Shown: positions 1 through 9,264, counted from the first letter of the stretch. The stretch: 64,000 nucleotides of DNA from Streptomyces sp. CB02923 (GCF_001905005.1 NZ_LWKZ01000027.1:62001-126000), one strand, 5' to 3'. Notes: generated by a model not told the origin, from the sequence alone. Numbers and translations: made by a program.

Positions 1-1
1 C

Positions 2-142
2 GAGTACTTCTACGCCCCGACGTACGACCTCTCCCGGCACGCGGTCGTACGCGGCAAGGACGTCTACTACGAGATCCAGGTGGGGCACCGGGTGGGCTAC
101 GTACGGGCGGCGGACGTCGACGTACGGCCTTCGGGCAAGTAG
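2..142 (+). CDS. C-terminal 46 residues of a probable secreted cell-wall protein (partial)
   Basis: The window opens inside a reading frame that runs to a TAG at 140-142. The visible tail is rich in Tyr, Val and Arg (for example VYYEIQVGHRVGYVRAADV), a pattern seen in the short beta-strand SH3-like tails of actinobacterial amidases and other exported wall proteins, where a GYV segment closes the barrel. The catalytic part lies outside the window, so the enzyme class cannot be stated. It is convergent with the NUDIX gene that follows. The frame and stop are certain; the SH3-like reading is inference. Confidence 0.5.
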   Translation, partial: EYFYAPTYDLSRHAVVRGKDVYYEIQVGHRVGYVRAADVDVRPSGK

Positions 143-217
143 CGCGCGGGCGGCGCCGTGCCCGGTGGACGGCCGGGTACGGCGCTCGGCCGGTGCGCGC
201 TCCCGGCCGGGCCGCCC

Positions 218-748
218 TCAGGACAGGGCGGTGTACTTCGCGAAGGCTTCCCGGCAGTCGGGGACGAAGTCCCACTGCCGCATGGCCTCCCGGAGGGCGG
301 GCGCGGGCAGCCAGGTGTGCCAGGCGATCTCCGCCGGGTCCGGTACCACGTCGTCCTCGATGACGGCTTCGTGCACGCCGAGCCAGTACGGGCTGATCGC
401 TCCACGGCACAGGAACCTGACGGCGGGCCGGACCGCGGCTCGTACGCCGAGTTCTTCCGCCAGTTCCCGGGCGGCGGCGTCCTCGTACGATTCCCCCGCG
501 TTCACCGCGCCGCCGATCAGCCAGTTGTATCGGCCCGGGAACCGCGAGACGTCCGCCGGCCGCCGGTGGACCAGTATCCGGCCCGCCCGGTCATGGCAGA
601 CGACGGTCGCCACCCGGTGGAGCCACCCTTCGCGGATGGCCTGCCCTCGGTCGACGACGCCCACCACCCGGTCCCGCTCGTCCACCCGGTCCACCGGCTC
701 GCCCGTCGCGTCCGCGCTGCCGGGAGCCCGGTACGCGGGAGCGTGCAC
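218..748 (-). CDS. NUDIX hydrolase, YfcD-like
   Basis: A 176-residue protein with an exact Nudix box at residues 80-102: G80, E86, R94-E95, E98-E99, G101, matching GX5EX7REUXEEXGU, which binds the divalent metals used to hydrolyse nucleoside-diphosphate-linked compounds. The N-terminal layout (VDERDRVVGVVDR, then a basic segment and ILVHRR) resembles the YfcD/IPP-isomerase-like Nudix subgroup rather than MutT. The substrate cannot be read from sequence. It starts at a GTG 7 nt after the stop of the upstream gene at 756-1256, so the two are probably co-transcribed and coupled. No export signal is visible, so it should be cytosolic. Confidence 0.85.
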   Translation of the reverse strand: MHAPAYRAPGSADATGEPVDRVDERDRVVGVVDRGQAIREGWLHRVATVVCHDRAGRILVHRRPADVSRFPGRYNWLIGGAVNAGESYEDAAARELAEELGVRAAVRPAVRFLCRGAISPYWLGVHEAVIEDDVVPDPAEIAWHTWLPAPALREAMRQWDFVPDCREAFAKYTALS

Positions 749-755
749 GCGCGGC

Positions 756-1256
756 TCAGCCCTGATGGAACATCTCCGCGGGCAGCGGCTTCAGGAGGGC
801 GTACAGGTCGTCGGTGATCGGCCGGTCCCAGCTGGCGATGGTGACCAGCACGCCGTCGCTGCGGTCGAACTGCGCGCAGGAGATCCGGCCCTCCGAGCAC
901 TTGACGCGCTTGACGATCAGCAGGTTGTCGTCGTGCATGACCGGGGTGTCCTCGGTCTCGACGACGGTGACCGGCTCGTCGTTGCCGAGCGCCGCGAGCA
1001 GCTGCGCCACCTCGAACGGCACCTGGTCGTCGGCCAGGTCACGCGCCGGGGAGCCCTCCGGGAGGTTGCCGATGATCATCGCGGGGCCGCGGCCGCCGAA
1101 CAGGTCGTAGCGCAGGAAGACCCCCTGGCAGCTGCCGTCGGGAGCGGGCAGCAGCCCCGCTCCGAGATTGCCGGGCCAGTCCCCGGGGTCCATGGCGAGG
1201 ACGTCGAAGTCAGGCCCGGCGGGCGTGGCTGCGCTGCGGCGGCGGAGGAAGGACAT
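756..1256 (-). CDS. Conserved hypothetical protein (166 aa)
   Basis: I do not recognise a named domain. The 166-residue protein is soluble, acidic and lacks signal or membrane segments. It contains the stretches VFLRYDLFGGRGPAMIIGNL and DDNLLIVKRVKCSEG, which look like a mixed alpha/beta fold with a conserved acidic centre (VVETEDTPVMHDDN). It is the first gene of a likely two-gene unit with the NUDIX hydrolase 7 nt downstream, and starts 42 nt from the end of the LAL regulator gene. The reading frame is well supported by codon usage (strong third-position GC); function is unknown. Confidence 0.7.
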   Translation of the reverse strand: MSFLRRRSAATPAGPDFDVLAMDPGDWPGNLGAGLLPAPDGSCQGVFLRYDLFGGRGPAMIIGNLPEGSPARDLADDQVPFEVAQLLAALGNDEPVTVVETEDTPVMHDDNLLIVKRVKCSEGRISCAQFDRSDGVLVTIASWDRPITDDLYALLKPLPAEMFHQG

Positions 1257-1298
1257 ACCGCCATCGTACGTGGCCGCCGACGGCCCGCGGGCCCGGCG

Positions 1299-4229
1299 TC
1301 AACGCAGCGGCGGCCCGTCCGGCACGGTGGCGGCGGCGGACGTCTCCAGCAGCCGCGGCAGGCCCGCGTAGTCCGTGCCCATCTTGCGGCAGACGCTGGA
1401 CAGCAGGCGGGTCACGACCGTCTCCGGGGTGGCCAGCTCCTCGGCGATACGGCTGGTGGCCCAGCCCAGCGCGAGCCGTTCGGCGGCCGCCCTCTCCTGG
1501 GCGGTGAGTACCTCGGTACCGGTGCTGTGGAGCTGGAGCGGGCGCAGTCCGGCCGCGGACAGCTCGTCGCGGGCGCGTTCCGCGAGGCCGTCGGCTCCGC
1601 AGTGGACCGCGCCCTCCAGCCCGCGGTAGAGGCGTTCGGCGGCGTCCTGGGGCAGTCCGGCACGGCGCAGCGCCGCTCCGTGGTCGACCAGGGCCTCGGC
1701 CAGCGCGTATCCGGCGGGTGAGTGCTCCAGCTCCCGTACGGCTTCGGCGAGCAGCTTGAGGGCCCGGCCGCCGCCGATCACGGTGGCGGCGCAGTGCAGG
1801 GCCTCGCCGACCGCCGTCGCGGTGCCGAACCTGCGGGCCCGCCGTACGCCTTCCTCGGCCAGCTCGACGGCGCGCGGGCTGTCGGTGAGCGCCGTGGCAC
1901 GGGCGAGGTGCAGCTGCCAGGGGCACCAGGCGGGGTTGCGCATACCGCGGGCCTCCAGCCGCCTGCCGACCGCCTTGAGGTGGTGTTCGGCGTGCCGGTG
2001 CAGTCCGCGGGCCAGCAGCAGTTCGCTGTAGACGGTGCGGGAGTCGGGATAGACGACGGCGTTGGGCACGACATCGCCGTAGCTGAAGTGGTCGGCGAGC
2101 TCCTGGGCGTCCTGGACGCGGCCGCGGGCGAGCAGGATCTCGACGAGGATGCCGATGGCGTACCACTGGGCGGGCACCGCGCCGCCGACGCGCTCGGCGA
2201 TCCGCAGTCCCTCGCGGACCAGGGTCTCGGCCTCGGCCAGCGCGCCGCGGCGGTAGCGGATGTAGCCGAGCAGGGCGTGGCCGAAGGCGAGGTGGGCGCC
2301 GCGCCAGCCCTTGCGTTCGCACTCGGCCATGCCCCGGGTGAACAGTTCCTCGGCGCGGCCGGGCTGGTCGCAGTACATGAACGTCATGGCGACGGCGACC
2401 GGGACCTCGAACCCGCGGTTGTCCTCGGTCCAGCTCAGCCCGCCGACCAGGGCCGCCTCGGCGTAGCGCAGGGCGGTGGCGGCGGGTTCGCCGAGCACCA
2501 CGCAGTCCCAGGCGCGCAGGCCGAGGATGTAGCGCTCGGCGAGGCCGTCGCCGGTGAGGTCGTCGGCGAGCTGGGTCAGCCTGCGGGAACGGGCCGCGGA
2601 GTCCGGCTCGTCGGCGCGGAAGGCGCTCCAGACGAAGTTCTCGGCCTGCATCCGCAGCCGGGTGTCGGGGAGGCTGGTGCGGCGGGCCTCGTCGGCGGCG
2701 AGCGCCGCGGCCTCGGCGACCTTGTCGGTGTGGGCGAGTGCCTGGGCGAGCCGGTAGATGATGGCTTCGCGCAGCTCGGGGTCGACGTCCGGTTCCTCCA
2801 GTGCCTCGCGCAGGTAGTTGACGGTGACCTCGGGAGCGGAGAGGAAGGTGGCGGCGCCCACTTCGAACAGGACGGCGGCGCGGTTCTCGGGCGAGGGCGG
2901 CTCCCGCAGGGCGCGGGCCAGGAAGCGGCGGGCGGCGTCGGGGGCGCCGGCCCGTACGTACTCGCGGGCGGCCTGGCGCAGCCGGAGGACGACCCAGTCG
3001 TCCCCCTGGCAGGGCACCTCCAGCAGGTGCCGCGCGGCGACCGTCGGGCCCAGTCCGGCTTCCACGACCGCTTCGGCGGCCATGTTGTGCATGCCGACGC
3101 GCAGCGCGGCCGGGATCGCCCGGTGGACGGCGGTGGCGATCAGCGGGTGGGCGAACTGCAGGACGCCGTCCGGGGCCTCGTCCCGGGCCAGGATGCGCGC
3201 CTCGCGCAGCTGGGCGACGGCCTCCACCGCCGATCCGGAGTCCAGCGCGGCGACGCCGGCGGTGATGTCGGACGTGGCCGAGGTGCCCAGTACGGCGACG
3301 GCCCAGGCGAGCCGGACGGCGGCGCCGCCGAGCCGGTCCAGCCGGTCGGTCAGGCCCTTCCCCTTGACCGCCGAGGCGAGTTCGCGCAGGGCGGGCAGGT
3401 CGGCCCGGACGCCCTTGAGGCCGCGTTCGCGGAGTCCGGCGGCGAGTTCCACCGCTTCGAAGGGGTTGCCGTCGGTGACCGCCCAGCATTCGGTGCAGAA
3501 CTTGTCCTCGGCCGTCTCGCCGACCGCGTCGCGGATGATGTGGGCGACCGCGTCGCAGGTGAGCGGGGTGAGGACGAAGGGGCGGGTGGCGTGGCGTTCG
3601 GCGAGTTTGCGGAAGGGGGCCGCGTCGCGCGGCAGTTCCTCGGGCCGGTAGGCGACCACCACGAGCATGGGCAGGTTCTCGGCCCGTGGCGCGAACGCGG
3701 TGAGCCAGCTCAGGGACTCCTGGTCGGCCCAGTGCGCGTCGTCCAGGACCAGCACGGTGGGCGCCTGCTGCACGGCCAGGCGGGTCACCAGCCAGTCGAG
3801 GCCGTCGCGGACGCCGGTCGGGTCGGGCACGCTGGTTCCCGCGTCGGCCACGAGGCCGATGGCCGGGGCGACGATGTCGTACCAGCTGCCCAGGACGGTG
3901 CGGGAGGCGGACTCGTCGTACATGGCCAGGACGGGCTGCACGAGCTGGCGTACGACGTGGAAGGCCATGCCGTGTTCCTGCTCGCCGCCGCGCGCGGAGA
4001 GCACGGTGCAGCCGTGGGCCGCGGCGCGGGCGCGGACCTCGGCGAGCAGCGCGGTCTTGCCCATTCCGGCCGGTGCGGCGAAGGAGAGCAGGCCGCCGCG
4101 CTGAACGGTGGCGGGCCCGCCACCAGGCCCGCAGAGCCGGTCCAACGCCGATTCCAGGGCTTCGAGTTCGGCGTTCCGTTCGAGCAGGGCACGCCGTGCG
4201 TTGCGCACCTGCTCCCATCCGTTGGCCAT
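1299..4229 (-). CDS. LAL-family (LuxR-type) transcriptional regulator with STAND ATPase
   Basis: A 976-residue regulator of the large ATP-binding LuxR class. Walker A is APAGMGKT at residues 52-59 and Walker B is LVLDD at 160-164, followed by a long alpha-helical, TPR-like middle (about 300-880) rich in Ala/Leu repeats. The C terminus (about 905-960) carries a LuxR-like helix-turn-helix of the form LTAQERAAAERLALGWATSR...IAEEL, somewhat diverged from the GerE consensus. Such proteins sense a ligand with the TPR region and activate nearby secondary-metabolite or sugar genes. It sits directly downstream of, and on the same strand as, the terpenoid genes, separated by about 260 nt, so it is the natural candidate regulator of that locus, although this is inference. 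Confidence 0.9.
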   Translation of the reverse strand: MANGWEQVRNARRALLERNAELEALESALDRLCGPGGGPATVQRGGLLSFAAPAGMGKTALLAEVRARAAAHGCTVLSARGGEQEHGMAFHVVRQLVQPVLAMYDESASRTVLGSWYDIVAPAIGLVADAGTSVPDPTGVRDGLDWLVTRLAVQQAPTVLVLDDAHWADQESLSWLTAFAPRAENLPMLVVVAYRPEELPRDAAPFRKLAERHATRPFVLTPLTCDAVAHIIRDAVGETAEDKFCTECWAVTDGNPFEAVELAAGLRERGLKGVRADLPALRELASAVKGKGLTDRLDRLGGAAVRLAWAVAVLGTSATSDITAGVAALDSGSAVEAVAQLREARILARDEAPDGVLQFAHPLIATAVHRAIPAALRVGMHNMAAEAVVEAGLGPTVAARHLLEVPCQGDDWVVLRLRQAAREYVRAGAPDAARRFLARALREPPSPENRAAVLFEVGAATFLSAPEVTVNYLREALEEPDVDPELREAIIYRLAQALAHTDKVAEAAALAADEARRTSLPDTRLRMQAENFVWSAFRADEPDSAARSRRLTQLADDLTGDGLAERYILGLRAWDCVVLGEPAATALRYAEAALVGGLSWTEDNRGFEVPVAVAMTFMYCDQPGRAEELFTRGMAECERKGWRGAHLAFGHALLGYIRYRRGALAEAETLVREGLRIAERVGGAVPAQWYAIGILVEILLARGRVQDAQELADHFSYGDVVPNAVVYPDSRTVYSELLLARGLHRHAEHHLKAVGRRLEARGMRNPAWCPWQLHLARATALTDSPRAVELAEEGVRRARRFGTATAVGEALHCAATVIGGGRALKLLAEAVRELEHSPAGYALAEALVDHGAALRRAGLPQDAAERLYRGLEGAVHCGADGLAERARDELSAAGLRPLQLHSTGTEVLTAQERAAAERLALGWATSRIAEELATPETVVTRLLSSVCRKMGTDYAGLPRLLETSAAATVPDGPPLR

Positions 4230-4423
4230 GGCTGAATCCGTTCGCCGCGTTGGGTGCTCCCGCCCGCCGCGAGTGCGGGCCCGTCCGGCCGCACTCTGCC
4301 TGCGATAGCGCAGAGCGTACGCCCATATGGACCCGCGGTAACCAGGACGAGTGACATGCTGCGCACCGGCGGCAGGGCCGTGCTATAAACGCCCGCGCGT
4401 AGCCGTTCCGGCCTGTGTGCGAC

Positions 4424-4449
4424 ACCTGTAAGCAGCCACTCTTACGGGT
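4424..4449. promoter_or_regulatory. Imperfect inverted repeat upstream of the LAL gene
   Basis: ACCTGTAAG (4424-4432) faces CTTACGGGT (4441-4449), 8 of 9 positions complementary with an 8-nt spacer. It lies about 200 nt upstream of the LAL start and 45 nt past the end of the FAD oxidoreductase gene, so it could be an operator for the regulator or part of a transcription stop. A second short dyad, CTCTGC/GCAGAG (4294-4315), lies closer to the start. Confidence 0.35.
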
Positions 4450-4493
4450 GAAACGGTTGTGCGCGGGGGCAGTTGCGCCGCCCGGTGCGCGGT

Positions 4494-5870
4494 TCAGCCG
4501 GGTACCGGCGCGAGCGCCCCCTCGGTGCGCAGCCGGGCCAGGAGGTTGCGGGCGGCCCGCTCCCCGGAACACACACTGCTGTTGGTGGTGGAGTGGCCCA
4601 GGATGTCGCCGCCGGCGAGCTGGACGCGGCCGCGTGCGTCGAATCCGGCCGCGAAGCGGGCGATGGCGCGGTAGTCCCCCGGCCGCCGGCCGATCAGGCA
4701 CGGCGAGACGCGCCAGATGTGCGTCATGGTGGTGTGACGTTCCAGCTCGGGCAGGACGCCCAGCCGCCGGACACCCGCCAGGACGTGGTCCACCACCTTG
4801 TCGTCCCCCAGGTCCCAGTTGCGGTCCGACCACGCGCCGCGCAGGTGCGTCATGACCAGCCCGGTCCCGGGCGGTACGCGCTGCGGGGAGAGGTTGTGCT
4901 CCAGCACGAACGCGCAGAGGTCCGGGTGTTCGACGCGGGACGCCTGCACCAGCATCGCCCGCTCCGCCGTCGGGCGGTCCAGCCCGAAGGCGACGTGGAT
5001 GCTGCGGGCGTACGGCGCGTCGTCCAGGAACTCACGCTGGTCGGCCGTGAGTTGCCCGTACAGCTGGGGTACCTGCGGCGGTGGTACGGCCAGGACGCAA
5101 GCGGCGGCGGTCTCCAGGTGCTCCGCCTCGCCCGGCCGGTGCCAGGTGACCGCCACCTCGTCCCCGCGGTCCTCGACCGAGGTGACCCGGGCCCGGTATT
5201 CGACGGTGAGCTGCCGGGCCAGCCCCTTGGGCAGGAAGCCGACGCCTTCCTTGGAGGTGAAGAAGCCGCCGCCGCACAGGATGACGTCGATGAAGACGAA
5301 CGGCATCGCGGCGGAGACCGCTTCCGGCTCGCCCAGGCACAGACCCGATACGAGCGGGTCGAGCAGGTACTCCAGCGTCTCGGGCCGCAGCCCGCGGCGG
5401 GTGGCGTACTGGGCGACGGACTCGAAGTCGGCCGCGGCCATCGGGGACATGTCGTGCGGGGTCAGCCTGGGCCGTACCCGGCGGTAGTCGCGCAGCAGCC
5501 TGGCGACGTCGCCGAGCGGGAAGCTGGTCAGCAGTCCGCCGGTGGCGAGCTGCCGGCGGGAGCCGAGGCGGACGCGGTCGACGCGGCCGCCGCGGACCAG
5601 GCCGAACAGGTCGCCGCCCGGCACGACCTCGTCGGCCAGCCCGGCCGCGGCGATCAGGCGTATCAGTTCGCGGTAGCTGTGGATGAGGATGGTCGCCGCC
5701 CGGTTGACGGCGAATCCGGAGACGTCGACGGTGGCCATCCGGCCGCCGACCGCTTCCGGTCCGGCGCTCTCCAGGACGACGGTCTCGCATCCGGCCTGCT
5801 GGAGCCGGAAGGCCGCGGACAGGCCGGCGATGCCGCCGCCCACCACGACGACACGGGGCTTTGCACTCAC
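4494..5870 (-). CDS. FAD-dependent oxidoreductase, protoporphyrinogen-oxidase/amine-oxidase-like
   Basis: A 458-residue flavoprotein. The N-terminal dinucleotide fold is obvious (VVVVGGGIAGLSAAFRLQQ, then an acidic VLES strand end), and a C-terminal FAD-closing segment (VQLAGGDILGHSTTNSSVCSG) follows the family pattern for HemY-type oxidoreductases. The middle region contains the substrate domain with no transmembrane helix. It is not near any heme gene; instead it follows a terpene synthase and a P450 on the same strand, 153 nt after the synthase stop. A role in desaturating or oxidising the terpene product is therefore more likely than heme synthesis. The family call is secure; substrate and role are inference. 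Confidence 0.85.
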   Translation of the reverse strand: MSAKPRVVVVGGGIAGLSAAFRLQQAGCETVVLESAGPEAVGGRMATVDVSGFAVNRAATILIHSYRELIRLIAAAGLADEVVPGGDLFGLVRGGRVDRVRLGSRRQLATGGLLTSFPLGDVARLLRDYRRVRPRLTPHDMSPMAAADFESVAQYATRRGLRPETLEYLLDPLVSGLCLGEPEAVSAAMPFVFIDVILCGGGFFTSKEGVGFLPKGLARQLTVEYRARVTSVEDRGDEVAVTWHRPGEAEHLETAAACVLAVPPPQVPQLYGQLTADQREFLDDAPYARSIHVAFGLDRPTAERAMLVQASRVEHPDLCAFVLEHNLSPQRVPPGTGLVMTHLRGAWSDRNWDLGDDKVVDHVLAGVRRLGVLPELERHTTMTHIWRVSPCLIGRRPGDYRAIARFAAGFDARGRVQLAGGDILGHSTTNSSVCSGERAARNLLARLRTEGALAPVPG

Positions 5871-5953
5871 AGCGGTTCACCCTTCCTGCCGGTGCCCGGC
5901 CGCGCCCGCCGGGGCGTCGGCACGGGTACCGGAACGTTGTGACAAGGCCGAAA

Positions 5954-5995
5954 GGTCCGAGGGGGCCGCCGGGGTCGGGCCGGCCCCCGTGGACC
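5954..5995 (-). terminator. Hairpin between terpene synthase and FAD oxidoreductase genes
   Basis: GGTCC (5954-5958) and GGGGGCCG (5961-5968) pair with CGGCCCCC (5981-5988) and GGACC (5991-5995), giving a GC-rich stem with a 12-nt loop directly after the synthase stop and before the FAD gene start. There is no clear U-tract, as usual in Streptomyces. It may attenuate read-through into the FAD gene. Confidence 0.4.
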
Positions 5996-6023
5996 GCGGA
6001 GCCGGGGGGGCGTCCCCCGGGCC

Positions 6024-7208
6024 TCACACCGCGGGGCTCAGCTGGTCCCACCACCATGCGACCGGGCGCAGCGGCAGCGGTTCGAGACTCCCATCACTGG
6101 GCGAGTCCGCCCAGACGCCGAACGCGGGCGCCGGATCGGGGGCGGCGCTCGGGTCGGACCGGTAACGCGGGGACACGGCGCTGTAGTCCAGGTTGCCCCG
6201 GATGAAATGGTCCAGCTGTCCGAGGTAGCAGTGCACCTCGGAAGTGGCCCGTGCGGCGGTCTGGTCCCGCAGGGTGACGTAGAGGCACATCAGGCGGTCG
6301 TGCAGCGCGGCCGCCCTGATCATGGCTTCCTGGGGCGGCACGCGCAGTTCGTGCTCCAGGACGCCGACGAGGTTGGACTCCAGGGACTGCTCCTTGACCT
6401 CGCGGTGGTACGAGTAGACGTCGTTGGCGAAGGTCACCAGCGCCGAAGCGATCTGCGTCAGGGCTCGTATTCGCGGTACCTCGGCCACCTCGTTGGGCAG
6501 CGAGGTGCCCTCCGCCATCTCGATGACGGCGATGGACGCCCGGGTGCCGCGGTCCCGGGGCCCGATGACGAGGTACTCCTCCAGGCTCGGTACGGTCCCC
6601 GCGGCACGCTGGCCCATGCCGACGCACGCGGCGAGAAACCATTCGGCAACGCCGTCGACCCACCGTCGTACGACCGTGCCGGAGGCATGGCGCCGGTAGC
6701 GGTGCGAGACCTCGCCGAAGGCCGCGGTGTAGGGATCGGCCTCCGGGCCGTCGGTGGTCTCGGGGTGGTCGGCTCCGTGGATCACCTGGACGGCCATCGG
6801 GAGGAAACGTTCCGGGTTCCGGCTGAAGATCCCGCCGTCCAGGTAGACGTCGTCCAGCAGCAGGCCCAGGCAGGACCAGTCGGCCCCGATCTGCAGCGGG
6901 CCGGTGTCGCCGTCGGGCGCGATCCGGCACGCCCACTCGGCGGTGCGGTTGGCCAGGACCTGTGCGTGGTGGAAGTCGTTGTCGCAGAACCCGAATTGCG
7001 CCATCCAGTCCACCACCCGCTGTTCGATGCCGGCGGTCTCGTGGTGCGGCGCCGCCGGTATGGGGCAGAACAGCCGGGGGACGACGACGGCGGAGTGCGT
7101 CGCCGTCACGTCCGGGTCGCGGTCCGGACCGGTATCCGCTGCCGGGGCCGTGGCCGACCGGGCGGCGGGAAGCCCGTGTCGGGGGGCGTCGTAGCCTGTT
7201 GCCTGCAT
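6024..7208 (-). CDS. Class I terpene synthase (cyclase)
   Basis: A 394-residue cyclase. After a disordered Ala/Pro-rich N-terminus of about 40 residues, the aspartate-rich metal motif DDVYLD lies at 119-124, the NSE triad NDVYSYHRE at 262-270, an Arg-rich diphosphate-sensor stretch (GPRDRGTR) 45 residues before it, and the C-terminal RY pair at 348-349. All metal-binding residues are present, so it should be active on a prenyl diphosphate. The motif differs from that of epi-isozizaene synthase (DDRHD), so the product is not assigned. The start is preceded by GGAGAGAG. It follows the P450 gene by 16 nt and must be in the same transcript. Confidence 0.92.
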   Translation of the reverse strand: MQATGYDAPRHGLPAARSATAPAADTGPDRDPDVTATHSAVVVPRLFCPIPAAPHHETAGIEQRVVDWMAQFGFCDNDFHHAQVLANRTAEWACRIAPDGDTGPLQIGADWSCLGLLLDDVYLDGGIFSRNPERFLPMAVQVIHGADHPETTDGPEADPYTAAFGEVSHRYRRHASGTVVRRWVDGVAEWFLAACVGMGQRAAGTVPSLEEYLVIGPRDRGTRASIAVIEMAEGTSLPNEVAEVPRIRALTQIASALVTFANDVYSYHREVKEQSLESNLVGVLEHELRVPPQEAMIRAAALHDRLMCLYVTLRDQTAARATSEVHCYLGQLDHFIRGNLDYSAVSPRYRSDPSAAPDPAPAFGVWADSPSDGSLEPLPLRPVAWWWDQLSPAV

Positions 7209-7224
7209 GGTTCTCTCTCCATGT

Positions 7225-8739
7225 TCACGGTGCTTGAGACGGCACTGCCGGCGCTGCGCCGTCCGGCCTGCTGCGGAGCTCGCAGACCATGGGCAGCGGG
7301 CCCGGGCTCAGCACGGCCGCCGGGACCGGTCGTACGGTCCTGGCGGACGGCGGGCGCAGGCGCCAGCGCGCGGCGATGGCGGCAAGGGCGAGCACGGCTT
7401 CGGTCATCGCGAAGTGGTCGCCGATGCACTTGCGGTTGCCGGCGGCGAACGGGAGCATCGCACCGCTCGGAACGCTCCCTGCGCGTTCCGGCAACCATCG
7501 GTCGGGGTCGAACCGTTGGGGGTCGGGGAAGGCCACCGGGTCCTGGTGCAGCACGTACGCGCTGTACAGGACGGTGCTTCCCGGTGCCAGCCGGTGGCCG
7601 GCCAGTGTGGTCTCGGTGGTGGTGACGCGGGTGAGGGCCCAGCCGGGCGGATACATGCGCAGGGCTTCGGTGACCACGCGCCGGGCGCGGCCGAGCCGGG
7701 GCAGGTCCGCGGGTACCGGCGGGCGGCCGGCGAGCACGGCGTCCAGTTCGGCGTGCAGCCGGCGCTCCTCCTCGGGGTGGGCCGCCAGGAGGTGGAAGGT
7801 CCAGGCGAGCGCCAGCGCGGTGGTCTCGATCCCGGCCACCAGGAAGGTCATCAGCTGGTCGTGGGCCTCTTGGTCGGTGAGCGGTTCCTTGGCGTGGGGT
7901 GCCTCCTGATGTGCGGGCGGGGCGGTGGGGCGGTCCGGTCCGCGGCCGGTCGCGCAGGCGTCCGGTGCGGGCTCGTCGTCGGTGGCCTCCAGGAGTGTGG
8001 CCAGCAGGTCGTCGTGTCCGGCGGTGCTGGCGCGGCGTTCGGCGATGATGCCGTCGATGATGTGGTGCAGCCGGGACAGGGCACGGTCGAAGCGGCGGTT
8101 GCCGCGGGTCGGCAGCTTGTAGAAGGGGCCGAGCGGGACGACCGCGCGCAGCAGGACACCGCGCATGACGGTCGCCAGGCACCCGCGTACCTCGGCCGCG
8201 ACGCCCGGGGCGAGGGAGGTGGACATCAGGACGCCGGTGGTCACCCGGGCCGAGAGGTCCAGCATCGCGTCGGTGACGTCCAGGGTCCGGCCGGGCCGCC
8301 ACTGCCCGACGGCGGCGCCGATCTCGTCGCTCATCACCGTGGCGTAGTCGGCGATCCGGGAGGGCCGGAAGCAGGGCTGGGCCAGCCGGCGCTGCCGTCG
8401 GTGCACGTTCTGGGGGCAGGTGACCAGGCCGTTGCCGAGCACCATGCGCATCGTGTCGTACAGCGGCCCGCCCTTGTCGTACGTACGCGGGTCCATGAGG
8501 ATCTGCTGCACCAGGGCCGGGTCGCAGGCCAGCCACACGCGCTGCGGTCCGAGGCGGATCGCGACCAGGTCGCCGTGGGCGGGCAGGGCGGCGAGGAACG
8601 CGAGCGGGCGCCGCCACAGCGCGAGGGCGTGCCCCAGCAGCGGTATGCCGCCGGGCGCCGTCGCGACGGTCCAGGCGTCCGGTGCGGCGGCCGCGGGGCC
8701 GTGCGGTGCGCGTACGCCCGTCTCTCCACGTATTCCCAT
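7225..8739 (-). CDS. Cytochrome P450 (terpene-cluster type)
   Basis: A 504-residue P450, longer than the roughly 400 residues of most Streptomyces enzymes and closer in size to CYP170/CYP102-like class proteins. The I-helix motif AGIETT is at 302-307, the K-helix EALR at 358-361, FDPDRW at 410-415 and the heme loop FAAGNRKCIG with Cys438 as thiolate ligand. A Pro/Ala-rich insert (about 255-288) precedes the I-helix. No membrane anchor is seen. It is the first gene of the terpenoid operon, 16 nt before the terpene synthase, so it most likely oxidises the cyclase product using external ferredoxin partners that are not in the window. Confidence 0.92.
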   Translation of the reverse strand: MGIRGETGVRAPHGPAAAAPDAWTVATAPGGIPLLGHALALWRRPLAFLAALPAHGDLVAIRLGPQRVWLACDPALVQQILMDPRTYDKGGPLYDTMRMVLGNGLVTCPQNVHRRQRRLAQPCFRPSRIADYATVMSDEIGAAVGQWRPGRTLDVTDAMLDLSARVTTGVLMSTSLAPGVAAEVRGCLATVMRGVLLRAVVPLGPFYKLPTRGNRRFDRALSRLHHIIDGIIAERRASTAGHDDLLATLLEATDDEPAPDACATGRGPDRPTAPPAHQEAPHAKEPLTDQEAHDQLMTFLVAGIETTALALAWTFHLLAAHPEEERRLHAELDAVLAGRPPVPADLPRLGRARRVVTEALRMYPPGWALTRVTTTETTLAGHRLAPGSTVLYSAYVLHQDPVAFPDPQRFDPDRWLPERAGSVPSGAMLPFAAGNRKCIGDHFAMTEAVLALAAIAARWRLRPPSARTVRPVPAAVLSPGPLPMVCELRSRPDGAAPAVPSQAP

Positions 8740-9264
8740 CGGGGACCACCTCGTTGGGCCGGTGTTCCGGGCTGCCGCGGAGCGGGGCCCGGGACGGAAG
8801 GGGACAGGTAGGTGTGACGCACCATTACCTACCCGGGCGGCCCTGCCGGTCCCATGGACATACCTTCTTGAGGGGGCGCGTCGGAGTGGGGGTCAGCTCA
8901 CCGGAGCGGCATACGCTGAAACGGTACGGCGCGCGCCGGAGCCGCTCCGACGTCGGAAGTAACGTTTCGCTGCCGAGGTGGGCGCCATGGGGCGCACAAC
9001 CGTTCGCGCGGGCGCGGCGGTGCGCCGGGGCCGTCTGCCCAAACGCGCCGTCCGGGGCCGTGGTGACGGGCCACGGTGTTCGGTGGTATAGGGCCCCGCT
9101 CCGGCGGGCGGCGGCCGGACCTGGCGCGCGCCCCGCCGCACCGGCGGTCCGGAAGCGAATCATCCACCTTTCCGATCACCTCCTCTTCGTACCCTCTACG
9201 TCTTCTTGAGTTCATTAGGACCGGGTACCCGTCCCTTACTGTCGGGCCCTTTCGTTCCGCATGT
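8740..9264. other. Intergenic region between divergent terpenoid operon and accessory genes
   Basis: About 525 nt with no convincing gene on either strand. It must contain the promoter of the P450-terpene synthase operon (leftward) and probably one for the small gene at 9265 (rightward). The right-hand third is less GC-rich (around 9160-9260), as expected for a promoter. I cannot identify specific -35/-10 elements with confidence. Confidence 0.5.

Noticed and set aside
1210..4833. A 1,207-codon open frame overlapping the LAL regulator on the same strand, and an 837-codon frame opposite
   Set aside because: Arg/Pro/Gly-rich shadow translations of the LAL gene; no domain, no start signal.
4494..5870. 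A heme-biosynthesis protoporphyrinogen oxidase (hemY)
   Set aside because: No hem genes nearby; context is a terpene cyclase and P450.
6024..7208. Calling the cyclase epi-isozizaene or 2-methylisoborneol synthase
   Set aside because: The aspartate-rich motif is DDVYLD, not DDRHD, and the other expected sequence features were not seen.
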